A stretch of DNA of 64,000 bases from Henriciella barbarensis (GTDB lineage: Bacteria > Pseudomonadota > Alphaproteobacteria > Caulobacterales > Hyphomonadaceae): contig NZ_QWGB01000005.1 in assembly GCF_003576345.1 (NCBI RefSeq), positions 372,001 through 436,000 on the forward strand, in the 5' to 3' direction. Positions 45,203 to 53,531 of this stretch are shown here, piece after piece. Each line of letters starts with the position of its first letter. The stretch's first letter is position 1. The translations under genes and the position numbers were made by a program. The notes below the pieces were generated by a model, which worked only from the letters and a program-made list of their open reading frames with translations, ran no database searches and was not told the origin of the DNA.

Positions 45203-47226
45203 CCTTTTTCAATGATCTTCATCCGCTGCTGCTGAATAGCATTCAGACCAGTCTTGCCGTGGGTGTCCTGTTCGGGCTTGTCCTCATTGTCAGACGTCCC
45301 TTCGCCCGCCAGTTCGGAGCGAAGGCCGCCTACGCACTCTGGCTTGTACCGCTCGCACGCCTCGTAATGCCGCCGCTGCCGGCCAATATCTCTCTTTTCG
45401 GATTTCTGGCCCCGACAGAGCCCCAGCCGACTGTCGCCAGTCCACAGGTCACTGAGCGCATCCACGCAATCGTCAACAATACCGCCACCACCTCACACGC
45501 CCCGGCGTTCGAGGCGCCTGCAATACCGGCTGCACCGCTCCCGGCTCCGGCGGAAGCCGCTGAGCCCGGTATGCTTGACGCGCTGATGCAGCTTGTCCCC
45601 CATCTCATCCTTCCGGTCTGGATTGCCGGCAGCGTCCTCGTGCTCGCTACCGCATGGCGCAAGCAAGCTGTTTTCCATGGTCTTATCCGGGACGATTCCG
45701 AACCGGCCACCGACCACGTCGCAGAGCTGACGGCCAGGATCGCGAAAGAACTCGGCGTGAAGCGCGACTATGATGTGCGCGTCAGCCTCCTGAATGGCAG
45801 CCCGCTGGTCACGGGCCTTGTCAAACCTGTCATCCTTCTTCCGGCCTGGTTCGAGGATGACTACTCTCCGCGCGAACAGCGCGATGCGCTGACGCACGAG
45901 CTGACGCACGTGAAGCGCAATGACCTCTTTGCCCTGCAGGCTGCCCAGCTCGTGCTGGCCCTGCAGTGGTTCAACCCACTGGCTCACCTTGCCATGCGGG
46001 CGTTCCGCGTGGACCAGGAGGCAGCCTGTGACGCCGATGTACTTCGGGCGGGAACATCGTCGGCGTTCTCCTATGGCCAGACCCTCGTCAAGGCGGCGCG
46101 CCTTTCAGGTCCGGCTGATGGTGCCTTTCGCGGCGCCAATCTCACCCTGACGCATCCCATAAAAGAAAGACTTATACTGATGCAGAACACCGCCCCGACA
46201 CTTCGCCGCCGCCTGCTCGGTTCGACGCTCGCCCTGACCCTTGGCTCCGCCGCCATTGTCGCAACGGCCTCCTGCGCTGCGAATGCCTCGCCGCAGCAGG
46301 CCACCGACAACGAGCTGGCCGGCGGCACAGAAACCGTTGAGCGCCACGAAAAGGTCTACCGCTTCAGCTCGAACGGCAGCGACGGTGACCGTCAGTTCGT
46401 CCTTCTGAGCGACCCGTTCCAGAAGCTCGGCCCGCGCCTTGAAAAACTTGAAGAACTGGATCTGTCCGACCTCGAAGCGGAAATGGAAGTCCTCGCCCTC
46501 GAACTCGACGACCTTAGCGAACTCCACGAACTCGAAGACCTGGCCTCGATGGGCGATCTGTCGGAACTTAGCGGCCTTGCTGAACTAGGAAACCTGTCGT
46601 TCGACTTCGATCTCACCGTTTCGGACCTGGACGAGTTCGGCGTCGAGACCGTGGAAACCGAAAACGGTGTGAAGATCATCATTCCCGGCCGCGAACTTAT
46701 GCTGTCACGGGACGGCGAAGGCGCCCTCTCGCTCGATGTCGAGGAGCTTGAGACTTTCATTGAGGAACATGCCGAGAGAATTGAACACATGGCTGAGCGT
46801 CATGCAGAGCGTGTAGAGCGCCGCGCCGAACGCCAGGCCGAACGAATTGCCCTTGTCATTGAGGAACGCGTCGAAGCGCGCGCCGACCGCATGGAAGAGC
46901 TTGGCGAACAGATGGAACTTCGTATTGAGCGCGCCTTCGAGAACGGTCTGGAGGATGACCTCGAAGAAGCCGGCGAAATTGTTGAGGAGATGGCCGAGAC
47001 CTGCGAAGAGCGCGAAGAAGGCCTAAACACCCCGACCATTATCAGCTTCACCTCTGATGACGGCGAGACCTATCGCGCACTTTGCGTCAATGGCTCGAGC
47101 GAGCGCCTGCACGACGACGATGTCACCGCCTTCATTGCCAACAACGCAGAGCTGACAGACGCAGAACGCGCCCGCTTCGGTGAGGACCGCTCTTATTCCT
47201 ACAGCTATTCCTGGTCAGAGAACTGA
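45199..47226 (+). CDS. BlaR1/MecR1-type M56 peptidase with a novel acidic sensor domain
   Basis: A 675-residue membrane metallopeptidase that probably cleaves the cognate BlaI repressor. Three membrane segments surround the cytoplasmic zinc domain with HELTHVKRND (H233/H237) and EAACDADVLR. A fourth helix precedes CAANAS near residue 355. The remaining about 310 residues are not the penicillin-binding sensor of BlaR1. They comprise a Leu/Asp/Glu-rich stretch (LEELDLSDLEAEMEV, LDDLSELHELEDL), a beta-type segment, a helix of AER repeats (HAERIEHMAERHAERVERRA from residue 524) and a DDGETYRALCVNG end. The ligand is unknown. Confidence 0.9.
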   Translation: MTFFNDLHPLLLNSIQTSLAVGVLFGLVLIVRRPFARQFGAKAAYALWLVPLARLVMPPLPANISLFGFLAPTEPQPTVASPQVTERIHAIVNNTATTSHAPAFEAPAIPAAPLPAPAEAAEPGMLDALMQLVPHLILPVWIAGSVLVLATAWRKQAVFHGLIRDDSEPATDHVAELTARIAKELGVKRDYDVRVSLLNGSPLVTGLVKPVILLPAWFEDDYSPREQRDALTHELTHVKRNDLFALQAAQLVLALQWFNPLAHLAMRAFRVDQEAACDADVLRAGTSSAFSYGQTLVKAARLSGPADGAFRGANLTLTHPIKERLILMQNTAPTLRRRLLGSTLALTLGSAAIVATASCAANASPQQATDNELAGGTETVERHEKVYRFSSNGSDGDRQFVLLSDPFQKLGPRLEKLEELDLSDLEAEMEVLALELDDLSELHELEDLASMGDLSELSGLAELGNLSFDFDLTVSDLDEFGVETVETENGVKIIIPGRELMLSRDGEGALSLDVEELETFIEEHAERIEHMAERHAERVERRAERQAERIALVIEERVEARADRMEELGEQMELRIERAFENGLEDDLEEAGEIVEEMAETCEEREEGLNTPTIISFTSDDGETYRALCVNGSSERLHDDDVTAFIANNAELTDAERARFGEDRSYSYSYSWSEN

Positions 47227-47243
47227 TCTTTCTTCTCACACGG

Positions 47244-47283
47244 CGAGATGTTCTCGACAGGATCGAGATGTTCTCGACAGGAT
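47244..47283. repeat. Perfect 20-bp tandem duplication containing palindromes
   Basis: Two identical 20-bp units in direct tandem (47244-47263 and 47264-47283), each containing the inverted repeat CGAGA-TGT-TCTCG. It lies between the blaR1 stop and its terminator. Its role is unknown; it may be a protein site or a replication-slippage product. Confidence 0.7.
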
Positions 47284-47284
47284 A

Positions 47285-47315
47285 AAGGCCCCTGCTCCGA
47301 CCCGGCAGGGGCCTT
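47285..47315. terminator. Convergent terminator after blaR1
   Basis: Perfect 11-bp stem AAGGCCCCTGC / GCAGGGGCCTT with a 9-base loop. A CTTCATTTC tail follows on the plus strand and TTTATCC on the minus strand. It separates blaR1 from the convergent Nudix gene. Confidence 0.88.
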
Positions 47316-47317
47316 CT

Positions 47318-47920
47318 TCATTTCAGTAGAAGTCTTGCGGTCTCATCTGGCAGGCCGCCCCGTCTCGCCCGCTCCAGCGCCGCGAAGACCATCAGATGCG
47401 TGAAGGCGTCGCTAATCTCCCCATCAAGGCACATGCTTACGAGATCGGGGAACAATACCCGTTTCAATGTCAGCGCTTCGGACGGCTCAGGTTGCGCCTC
47501 CCCCTCGGTTAGCCCCCAAGCGAGGTAGCCTACCGCCTTCTCGTCGCTCACGGAGTTTGAGACGTCCCAGCGACCAAGTACCTGCCAGTTACCGGCGCGG
47601 AGCCCCGTCTCTTCTGCAAGTTCGCGCCTTGCAGCATCGAGCGGGTCTTCCGCTTTCGGGCCGCCGCCCTCCGGCAGTTCCCAGCTATAGGCGTCGAAAG
47701 GGAATCTGTGCTGGCCAACCAGCCATGTGTGCCCGCTTTCATCGATAGGCAGAACACCTATGGCAAGGTTCACATATCTCACAACGCCATAGATGCCCGG
47801 GCTTCCGTCTGGATGAGCAACCGTGCTGGTCTCCACACGGATCCAGGGGTTTTCGTAGGACAGTTCGGTCGTGTGAACCGTCCAGGGGCCATTCTTGCTC
47901 GGGCGCACATCATCAGACAT
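47318..47920 (-). CDS. Nudix hydrolase, ADP-ribose pyrophosphatase type
   Basis: A 200-residue Nudix enzyme, likely hydrolysing ADP-ribose or another nucleoside diphosphate sugar. The complete Nudix box GGGPKAEDPLDAARRELAEETGL matches GX5EX7REUXEEXGU. An N-terminal segment YENPWIRVETSTVAHPDG matches the ADP-ribose pyrophosphatase subgroup, which dimerises through this region. It begins 98 bp from the divergent TSUP gene. Confidence 0.92.
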   Translation of the reverse strand: MSDDVRPSKNGPWTVHTTELSYENPWIRVETSTVAHPDGSPGIYGVVRYVNLAIGVLPIDESGHTWLVGQHRFPFDAYSWELPEGGGPKAEDPLDAARRELAEETGLRAGNWQVLGRWDVSNSVSDEKAVGYLAWGLTEGEAQPEPSEALTLKRVLFPDLVSMCLDGEISDAFTHLMVFAALERARRGGLPDETARLLLK

Positions 47921-48017
47921 GGCGAAGCGATTAGGGCCTCACCTGGCAAATGCAAAGCGAATGTGCCCCAATTCGGACGCTGGCGCGAGGAAGCCAATCG
48001 GCTTATCCGACAACGCC

Positions 48018-48764
48018 ATGAGCCCTCTCAGCGCTGCCATCATCCTCATCGCGACACTCGTGACAGCCTTCATTTCCGGCATATTCGGCATGGCGGGCGG
48101 GCTGATCCTGATGGGGGTGCTTACGGCGCTCCTGCCAGTCGCAACCGCAATGATCGTTCACGGCGCGATCCAGATGGTGTCCAATGGCTGGCGGGCCTGG
48201 CTCCTTCGCAAACAGATCAACTGGGTGATCTTCGCTCGCTACGCGGCCGGCTCGGTCGGTGCGGTGCTTCTGCTGATCCTGCTCGCCTGGCGCCCGGACA
48301 AGACAATTGTATTTCTGTTGCTTGGATGTACGCCGCTCATGGTGTGGGTGCCGCGCAACATCATTGACCTCGATATTCAGAAGCGCGGACAGGCGGAAGT
48401 CGCTGGTTTCATCGTTCAAGCCCTCAACACGCTGGCAGGCGTCGCAGGGCCACTCCTGGACCTCTTTTTCGTTCGTACAGACATGACGCGGCAGGCCATC
48501 GTTGCAACCAAATCGGCGACGCAGGTTCTGGCGCATCTGGTCAAGATCGCTTTCTGGAGCCTGCCCATCCTCGCCGCAGCTGGTGAGATACACATCCCGC
48601 CGCTCTGGCTCTTTGCTTTTGCCATCCCGCTTTCCATGACAGGCACGTGGCTTGGCGGCCTCGTGCTGGCGAGAATGAGTGATGTCGATTTCAAGAGATG
48701 GATGCGCTGGCTCGTGACGGTGATCGGCGTCGTCTATCTCGCACGGGCGGCGGGATTTCTCTGA
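48018..48764 (+). CDS. TSUP-family transporter (TauE/SafE)
   Basis: A 248-residue inner-membrane exporter, family known for sulfite/sulfonate-linked organic anions, with about eight membrane helices. The N-terminal repeat AFISGIFGMAGGLILMGVL holds the GxxGxGGG-like motif, and the second repeat is LAHLVKIAFWSLPILAA. The ATG at 48018 begins the first helix; the frame upstream overlaps the Nudix promoter region and is not coding. The ribosome site is weak. The substrate cannot be inferred. Confidence 0.9.
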   Translation: MSPLSAAIILIATLVTAFISGIFGMAGGLILMGVLTALLPVATAMIVHGAIQMVSNGWRAWLLRKQINWVIFARYAAGSVGAVLLLILLAWRPDKTIVFLLLGCTPLMVWVPRNIIDLDIQKRGQAEVAGFIVQALNTLAGVAGPLLDLFFVRTDMTRQAIVATKSATQVLAHLVKIAFWSLPILAAAGEIHIPPLWLFAFAIPLSMTGTWLGGLVLARMSDVDFKRWMRWLVTVIGVVYLARAAGFL

Positions 48765-48776
48765 TTGCTTGCAAAA

Positions 48777-48806
48777 AAACGCCGGCACCCACAGGCACCG
48801 GCGTTT
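48777..48806 (-). terminator. Terminator of the beta-barrel protein gene
   Basis: Stem AAACGCCGG / CCGGCGTTT with a 12-base loop. On the minus strand it runs into seven T. The plus strand is followed by CTCTTCG, so it may also stop the TSUP transcript. Confidence 0.88.
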
Positions 48807-48830
48807 CTCTTCGTTCAGAGTCTCGAAAGA

Positions 48831-49463
48831 CTAGAACTTGTAACCCGCTGAAACCATCGCAGCATGGGTGTCGGTGTTGCCGAAGCCATACCACGTATAC
48901 TCACCGCGCAGATTCCAGTCCTCGGTCAGCGCATAGTCCAGGCCACCGCCGAGAGCTGCACCGTCTTCGGAGTCCTCGATCGTGGTGATCGTGGTACCAC
49001 CCGGCGTCTGAATATCAGCATCAAGGTCGACGAATGCGTAACCGGCACGGCCAAAGGCGTCGAGACGCTCTGTGACCGGTACTTCTGCCTTACCATAGAG
49101 GCCGACGAGGTAATTAAGACCGATATCCCCGGAGCCTGCGATCAGATCATTGAAGTCGCCGTCATTATTGTCGTCGAGATCGAACTCGTCCTCGTCGACA
49201 TTATAGTCGAACTCGCCATCGTCGATGCCGGTGGTGATGTCTGATTCAAGGCTGAACCAATCATTGAATTGATAGCCTGCACGGGCCGTAATTGCGTTCG
49301 TGTCGACACCGCTATCGGCACCATCCGGCTGGATGTCGAGATAGCTATAGCCACCTTGCAGATAGAAGCCCTGTTCGTCCGAATAGGATTGCGCCGAAGC
49401 CGAACCGGCAGCGACGATCATTGCACCTGCTGCGGCGGTGCCAATAAGCATGGTCTTCAACAT
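48831..49463 (-). CDS. Outer-membrane beta-barrel protein with an Asp-rich loop
   Basis: A 210-residue OmpA-like/porin-family eight-strand barrel. The signal is MLKTMLIGTAAAGAMIVAAG, with cleavage after ASA. Alternating-residue strands end with the aromatic terminal segment AAMVSAGYKF required for barrel insertion. Loop 2 (residues about 80-105) is very acidic: GEFDYNVDEDEFDLDDNNDG, which may bind Ca2+ or another cation. Strand motifs GYQFNDWFSLE and GLDYALTEDWNLRGEY are typical. It has its own promoter region and strong terminator. Confidence 0.91.
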   Translation of the reverse strand: MLKTMLIGTAAAGAMIVAAGSASAQSYSDEQGFYLQGGYSYLDIQPDGADSGVDTNAITARAGYQFNDWFSLESDITTGIDDGEFDYNVDEDEFDLDDNNDGDFNDLIAGSGDIGLNYLVGLYGKAEVPVTERLDAFGRAGYAFVDLDADIQTPGGTTITTIEDSEDGAALGGGLDYALTEDWNLRGEYTWYGFGNTDTHAAMVSAGYKF

Positions 49464-49628
49464 GGGAGGTATCCTTTTTACGTTCTGTAACTCTACCGCT
49501 CCGGATCACGTCCGGAACGGGAAGGGAAACGACGCGAAAGGCACCCTGTTCCTGCACAGCATGCACCCGAAAACATGTGTGGTAATCAGGCATCACTTTC
49601 TGTAATTTAATTTAATAATTCCAGAGTG

Positions 49629-49886
49629 TTAACCCGCATCGTCCGCCTTATTTGGAACATATTCGAGAAGCTCTCCCGGCGTACAGGTCAGCGCGTCGCA
49701 AAGACGGATTAGCGTGTCAAACCTGACGCCTTTTACCTTGCCGGACTTGAGCAAGGAAAGGTTCGCCTCCGTCATGCCAATTTCGGCGGCTACCGCCTTG
49801 GCACGTCGCTTCCTGAGCGCGAGCATGACGTCCAGCCGGACAATGATTTCACCTGGCAGGCCACTGTCTTCAGACGAACTGGTCAT
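49629..49886 (-). CDS. XRE-family regulator (YozG-like)
   Basis: An 85-residue Cro/C1 helix-turn-helix protein. The pattern VMLALRKRRAKAVAAEIGMTEANLSLLKSGK, then VRFDTLIRLCDALTCTPGELLEYVP, is that of the small YozG-like regulators paired with DUF2975 membrane proteins. The start at 49886 overlaps the DUF2975 gene end by 17 bp, indicating an operon. It probably regulates that operon. Confidence 0.9.
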   Translation of the reverse strand: MTSSSEDSGLPGEIIVRLDVMLALRKRRAKAVAAEIGMTEANLSLLKSGKVKGVRFDTLIRLCDALTCTPGELLEYVPNKADDAG

Positions 49887-50388
49887 TGTCGTCCTTGAGC
49901 GCGATCGCATCCTCAAAGACGCTGGCGAGCCCATGCAGGGCGAACCCCATCAGGCCAACGCCAAGCGCGAGATCCGTAAAGCTGAATATGTTGCGGCTCG
50001 TCTCATCATCCATCCAGCCGAGTACGGCCGGTATGATGATGGCACTCGTCACCGCCGCCCAGATCAGGCTGTCGGCGCCCTGACGTAGGGTCTTGAGATT
50101 GCGGGCGGTGAAGACGTCGCCCTTGCCGCATCGCCCGAAAAAGGACGCGAAGTCAGCCAGCGCAAACGCAATGAAGATTGTGGGCCCGGCTTTCAGAAAC
50201 CCAATCGTGAACGCACTCAGAAGCGGCAGGACATCTGCACCGCTCTCAAAATACTCGCCGCCGACTTCCTCGCCTACGAGGTAGGACACGTTCACTGCCA
50301 GTATGCCGACGGCAACCCATGCCAGAATTGAAAGCGTGTCATAGGACACTGCTTTCCCATTATCATTCGACCGATTATCCGAAACCAT
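49870..50388 (-). CDS. DUF2975 membrane protein
   Basis: A 172-residue protein with four predicted helices (about residues 20-40, 55-80, 115-135 and 145-165). The core segment KAGPTIFIAFALADFASFF, then GDVFTARNLKTLRQGADSLIWAAVT, is the DUF2975 signature. The ATG at 50388 has GGAGG six bases upstream; the frame upstream to 50556 overlaps the next gene. Function unknown. The promoter region carries AATTAT/ATAATT elements. Confidence 0.88.
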   Translation of the reverse strand: MVSDNRSNDNGKAVSYDTLSILAWVAVGILAVNVSYLVGEEVGGEYFESGADVLPLLSAFTIGFLKAGPTIFIAFALADFASFFGRCGKGDVFTARNLKTLRQGADSLIWAAVTSAIIIPAVLGWMDDETSRNIFSFTDLALGVGLMGFALHGLASVFEDAIALKDDNDQFV

Positions 50389-50443
50389 ATTCGCCTCCAC
50401 CCCAAAAGAGTTAAAAAGACTATAGCAAATTATTATTGTCTGG

Positions 50444-50455
50444 CGATAATTATTT
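50444..50455. promoter_or_regulatory. AT-rich CGATAATTATTT element
   Basis: Exact reverse complement of AAATAATTATCG at 11825-11836. It lies 56 bp upstream of the DUF2975 start and overlaps the stop-codon end of the next upstream gene. It also forms an AATTAT-N12-ATAATT inverted repeat with 50429-50434. A 12-bp AT-rich match alone can occur by chance. Confidence 0.3.
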
Positions 50456-50776
50456 TTCGTTTGGGGAGATGTCGTCGATACATTCAGCCTCGCCAACCTG
50501 GAGATCGTACTGCCTCGGCCCGACCCAGCCTTCGGGCATCCGCTCACCAGTGCCAACGATTTCGACGATCACCGTGCACTCTCCGGCCCGCACGATGTAG
50601 GTGTCGGACCCGTCTGTCTCGATGGCATCGATTGGCCGACCATCCATTGCTTCAGAAACGTCACCGCTCTGGATAATGCTGACCAGTTCGCGCTGGCGCT
50701 GGTATTGCGGCGGCAGGGCCGCGCTCGCGATGAGTGGCAGGGCAACAAGCGCCGTCAGGGTCAGTGCTGGTTTCAT
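50450..50776 (-). CDS. Small exported hypothetical protein, 108 aa
   Basis: Signal peptide MKPALTLTALVALPLIASA and a mature domain with two cysteines (AGECTVIVEIV, GEAECIDDI) and the helix QYQRQRELVSIIQSG. No family recognised. GGGGA lies eight bases before the ATG at 50776. It is 61 bp upstream of the DUF2975 gene on the same strand and may belong to the same transcript. Confidence 0.68.
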   Translation of the reverse strand: MKPALTLTALVALPLIASAALPPQYQRQRELVSIIQSGDVSEAMDGRPIDAIETDGSDTYIVRAGECTVIVEIVGTGERMPEGWVGPRQYDLQVGEAECIDDISPNEK

Positions 50777-50836
50777 GGTGTGGTCCCCTTCCATTTGCGA
50801 TGCTGCCCCGAAAGCTGCCAGCCAATCAAGGCAGGA

Positions 50837-51310
50837 TCATGCCCGTCGCGCGCGAAAAAAGTCGCGTAGCAATTTCCCTGCTTCTTCAGCGTGTCCGAGA
50901 TCCTGGTAGGTTTCAGGCCGCCAGTGGCAGGTCGGCTGATCGAAGAAGCGTGGGCCATGCACAACCCCTCCCCCCTTCGGATCCTCGGCGGCATAGATAA
51001 GCTTTCCGATCCGCGCGAAGGAAATCGCCCCGGCACACATGGCGCACGGCTCAAGCGTCACATAAAGCCAGAGGCCCGTGAGGCGGTAATTGCTCCGATT
51101 CAGGCCGGCCTGACGGATCGCGGCGATCTCGGCGTGCGCTGTCGGGTCGTGGATTCCGATCGGGCCGTTGCGCCCTTCGGCGACCACTTCATCGGTACCC
51201 GGATCCACGATCACCGCGCCGACCGGGACCTCGCCAGCGGCTGCGGCCTCGCGTGCAAGCTCAAGGGCACGCGTCATATGTCTGGAGTCCGGCACCATCC
51301 TTTCGCTCAT
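50837..51310 (-). CDS. tadA: tRNA-specific adenosine deaminase TadA
   Basis: Deaminates A34 to inosine in tRNA-Arg(ACG), 157 residues. The zinc site is HAEIAAIRQA (His and catalytic Glu) and PCAMCAGAI (two Cys). TAHAEI is preceded by the GEVPVGAVIV strand, and the C-terminal helix ends KLLRDFFRARR. Starts at 51310, 51298 and 51277 are possible; I use 51310 for family length. It is divergent from rsmD with a 51-bp gap. Confidence 0.95.
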   Translation of the reverse strand: MSERMVPDSRHMTRALELAREAAAAGEVPVGAVIVDPGTDEVVAEGRNGPIGIHDPTAHAEIAAIRQAGLNRSNYRLTGLWLYVTLEPCAMCAGAISFARIGKLIYAAEDPKGGGVVHGPRFFDQPTCHWRPETYQDLGHAEEAGKLLRDFFRARRA

Positions 51311-51361
51311 ACAGCCGCGCGCGCTTTTCGCCACCCCTGCATGATGCTAAGCGCCTCGGCA

Positions 51362-51925
51362 ATGCGGATCATATCTGGAAAATTCAAAGGTCAGGCGATC
51401 AATGCGCCTGCGGGCCGCGATACGCGGCCAACGTCCGACAGGGCGCGCGAGAGCCTGTTCAACGTACTATCGCATGCATCATGGGCGCCGGAACTCGAAG
51501 GCGCGCGCGTCATCGACCTGTTTGCGGGCTCTGGCGCGCTCGGCTTCGAAGCGATCTCGCGTGGCGCCGCCTTCTGTCTTTTCGTTGAAACAGAAAGCGC
51601 GGCCCGCGGCGCGATTCGCAACAATATCGAGAGTTTCCAGCTTTTCGGCAATACGCGCATCCATCGCCGCAGCGCCACTGATCTCGGTCCCAAGCCTGCA
51701 GGCGTCGGTGAGCCATTCACCCTCGCCTTCATGGACCCGCCCTATAATAAGTGCCTTGTCGAGCCGTCTCTTGCGACGCTCAGGACCGGCAATTGGCTTA
51801 CGCCGGACGCGCTGGTCGTCGTGGAAACAGAGGCGCGCGAGACGTTCGACCATCCTGGCTTCACTGAAGTCGATACACGCGAAGCCGGCAAGGCGAAGAT
51901 CACGATGCTGCGCTTTGGCGCCTAG
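51362..51925 (+). CDS. rsmD: 16S rRNA m2G966 methyltransferase RsmD
   Basis: SAM-dependent N2-guanine methyltransferase, 187 residues. It starts MRIISGKFKGQAINAP, with the RNA-binding loop DTRPTSDRARESLFNVL. The SAM-binding motif is VIDLFAGSGALGFEAISRGA and the catalytic motif MDPPYNK. An open frame extends upstream to 50891 through tadA; only the ATG at 51362 matches family starts. Its stop overlaps the convergent patatin gene by 4 bp. Confidence 0.95.
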   Translation: MRIISGKFKGQAINAPAGRDTRPTSDRARESLFNVLSHASWAPELEGARVIDLFAGSGALGFEAISRGAAFCLFVETESAARGAIRNNIESFQLFGNTRIHRRSATDLGPKPAGVGEPFTLAFMDPPYNKCLVEPSLATLRTGNWLTPDALVVVETEARETFDHPGFTEVDTREAGKAKITMLRFGA

Positions 51926-52950
51926 TCCTTGAAGAAGGCGTCTTCGATGTCGACGGTGGAGGCGTAACCCACCTTGTCCCCGCACTTCTTCAACCAGTCA
52001 GCCGCCGCCTTGCGTCCCTTGTCCCGCAGCCCGGTTAGGAACTGCCAGCTCGTATCAAACTTTGTATCGAGGCTCAGGAAGGACAATACATCATCGCCCT
52101 GAATGGCGTGCATCAGCGGACGATCGGAACTGCCCCCACCAAACGGCCATCTTCTTGGAGGCTTCGCCTCTTGGACGTTATGCTTGCGAAGCTGGTTCAG
52201 AAGCGACGTGTTGAAAATGATTTCGTTCAGCCGGTCCTGGATCTCTGCCGCACTTCGCGGCGTCGTCGTCCGCTTGATCGGGTTCAGCGTCACCAGCAGG
52301 ATGTCGCGTGTACCCTTCCTGTCCAGCAGCGGCTTCAGATTGGGATTGCCGACATATCCGCCATCCCAATAGGCCACACCGTCAATTTCAACCGCCTGAA
52401 AGACCTGCGGCAGGCAGGCCGAGGCCAGAACTGCGTCGCAGGTCAGCTCTGTGCCGGTGAAGTCCTTCAACCGCCCCGTCTGCACATTGGTGGCAGCGAC
52501 ATGAAGGTCTACGCCGCTGGACCTGACCGCATCGAAATCGATTGTTTTCAGAATATCGCGCAGTGGATTTATATTCGCCGGATTGAGGTCGTACGGACTG
52601 AAGAAGGTCGTCATCACCTTGGCGACATTTGTCGTCCAGAAGCCGAAGGGACTGCCGATCAGTTCCTGCGCCATCGGATTGGACGGCGCCGCCCGATAAA
52701 GCGCCCCCTTCTTGGAAATGTCGCTCCAGAAGTTTTCCAGCGCGACACGTGCGCCCTTCCGTCCATTATTCCGCAGACCTGAGAGGTAAGCCACCGCGTT
52801 CATGGCACCGGCCGACGTCGCCGAGATCGCACTGATCTCCAGCTTGTCCTCTTCGGCCAACCGGTCCAGTACACCCCAGGTGAAGGCACCATGCGACCCG
52901 CCGCCCTGCAGGGCGAGACTGATCCGCTTTTTGCCCGACGAGCGCGCCAT
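51922..52950 (-). CDS. Patatin-like phospholipase
   Basis: A 342-residue lipid acyl hydrolase with a Ser-Asp dyad. The oxyanion-hole motif is ALQGGGSHGAF, the nucleophile elbow SATSAGAMNA and the Asp motif DGGYVGN. The elbow is A-x-S-x-G rather than G-x-S-x-G. No signal peptide is seen, so it acts in the cytoplasm or at the membrane face. GGGGGA lies seven bases before the ATG at 52950. It is divergent from the Nudix gene at 53001. Confidence 0.9.
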   Translation of the reverse strand: MARSSGKKRISLALQGGGSHGAFTWGVLDRLAEEDKLEISAISATSAGAMNAVAYLSGLRNNGRKGARVALENFWSDISKKGALYRAAPSNPMAQELIGSPFGFWTTNVAKVMTTFFSPYDLNPANINPLRDILKTIDFDAVRSSGVDLHVAATNVQTGRLKDFTGTELTCDAVLASACLPQVFQAVEIDGVAYWDGGYVGNPNLKPLLDRKGTRDILLVTLNPIKRTTTPRSAAEIQDRLNEIIFNTSLLNQLRKHNVQEAKPPRRWPFGGGSSDRPLMHAIQGDDVLSFLSLDTKFDTSWQFLTGLRDKGRKAAADWLKKCGDKVGYASTVDIEDAFFKD

Positions 52951-53000
52951 GCTGTGTCCCCCAAGGCGTTCTGAATTAAATTGCACTTCAGGTTTACTCA

Positions 53001-53474
53001 ATGCCATTCGTAGAAAATTCACCAAAACTTGCCGACGGGGTCCGCCCGCAGCCCGCGGCCGGCGTGGTGTGTCTGCGCGAAGATCAGGTCCTGCTGATCC
53101 GCAGGGGCACCCCGCCAATGACGGGGGAATGGTCATTGCCGGGCGGACGTATCGAGCCGGGTGAAACGGCAAAAGACGCAGCTTTGCGCGAACTGAAGGA
53201 AGAGACCGGTGTCGATGCTTACATCGCAGGCCTTCTCGATGTTGTGGACGCCATCATAAAAAATCGCGAAGGCTCCCTGATTACACGCCACTACGTGCTC
53301 TGCGACTACCTCGCCATCTGGACATCGGGCGAACCCCTTGCAGGCGACGATGCTGCCGAAGCCGGGTTCTTCGATCTCTCGGACGTCCCGGACCTGAAAC
53401 TCTGGGACGAGACGCGCCGGATCATCGATGCCGGCGTGGCCCTTGCCGCATCGCTTCCTGAAAACAGCAAATGA
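53001..53474 (+). CDS. Nudix hydrolase
   Basis: A 157-residue Nudix protein. The box GGRIEPGETAKDAALRELKEETGV is complete. It resembles the MutT/YvcI-type ADP-ribose or house-cleaning pyrophosphatases (AAGVVCLREDQVLLIRRG, then EWSLPGG). The substrate is unknown. It is followed after 57 bp by the aspartic-protease-like gene. Confidence 0.92.
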   Translation: MPFVENSPKLADGVRPQPAAGVVCLREDQVLLIRRGTPPMTGEWSLPGGRIEPGETAKDAALRELKEETGVDAYIAGLLDVVDAIIKNREGSLITRHYVLCDYLAIWTSGEPLAGDDAAEAGFFDLSDVPDLKLWDETRRIIDAGVALAASLPENSK

Positions 53475-53531
53475 TGGCATACTCCCATAATTGAAGCGAT
53501 CCACGAAGAGATCGCGGAAGGGAGACATGAG

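Noticed and set aside
46768-46980. AER-repeat region of the BlaR1-like gene as a DNA tandem repeat
   Set aside because: The repeats are at protein level only and the DNA units differ in sequence, so it is a coiled-coil-type segment rather than a tandem DNA repeat.
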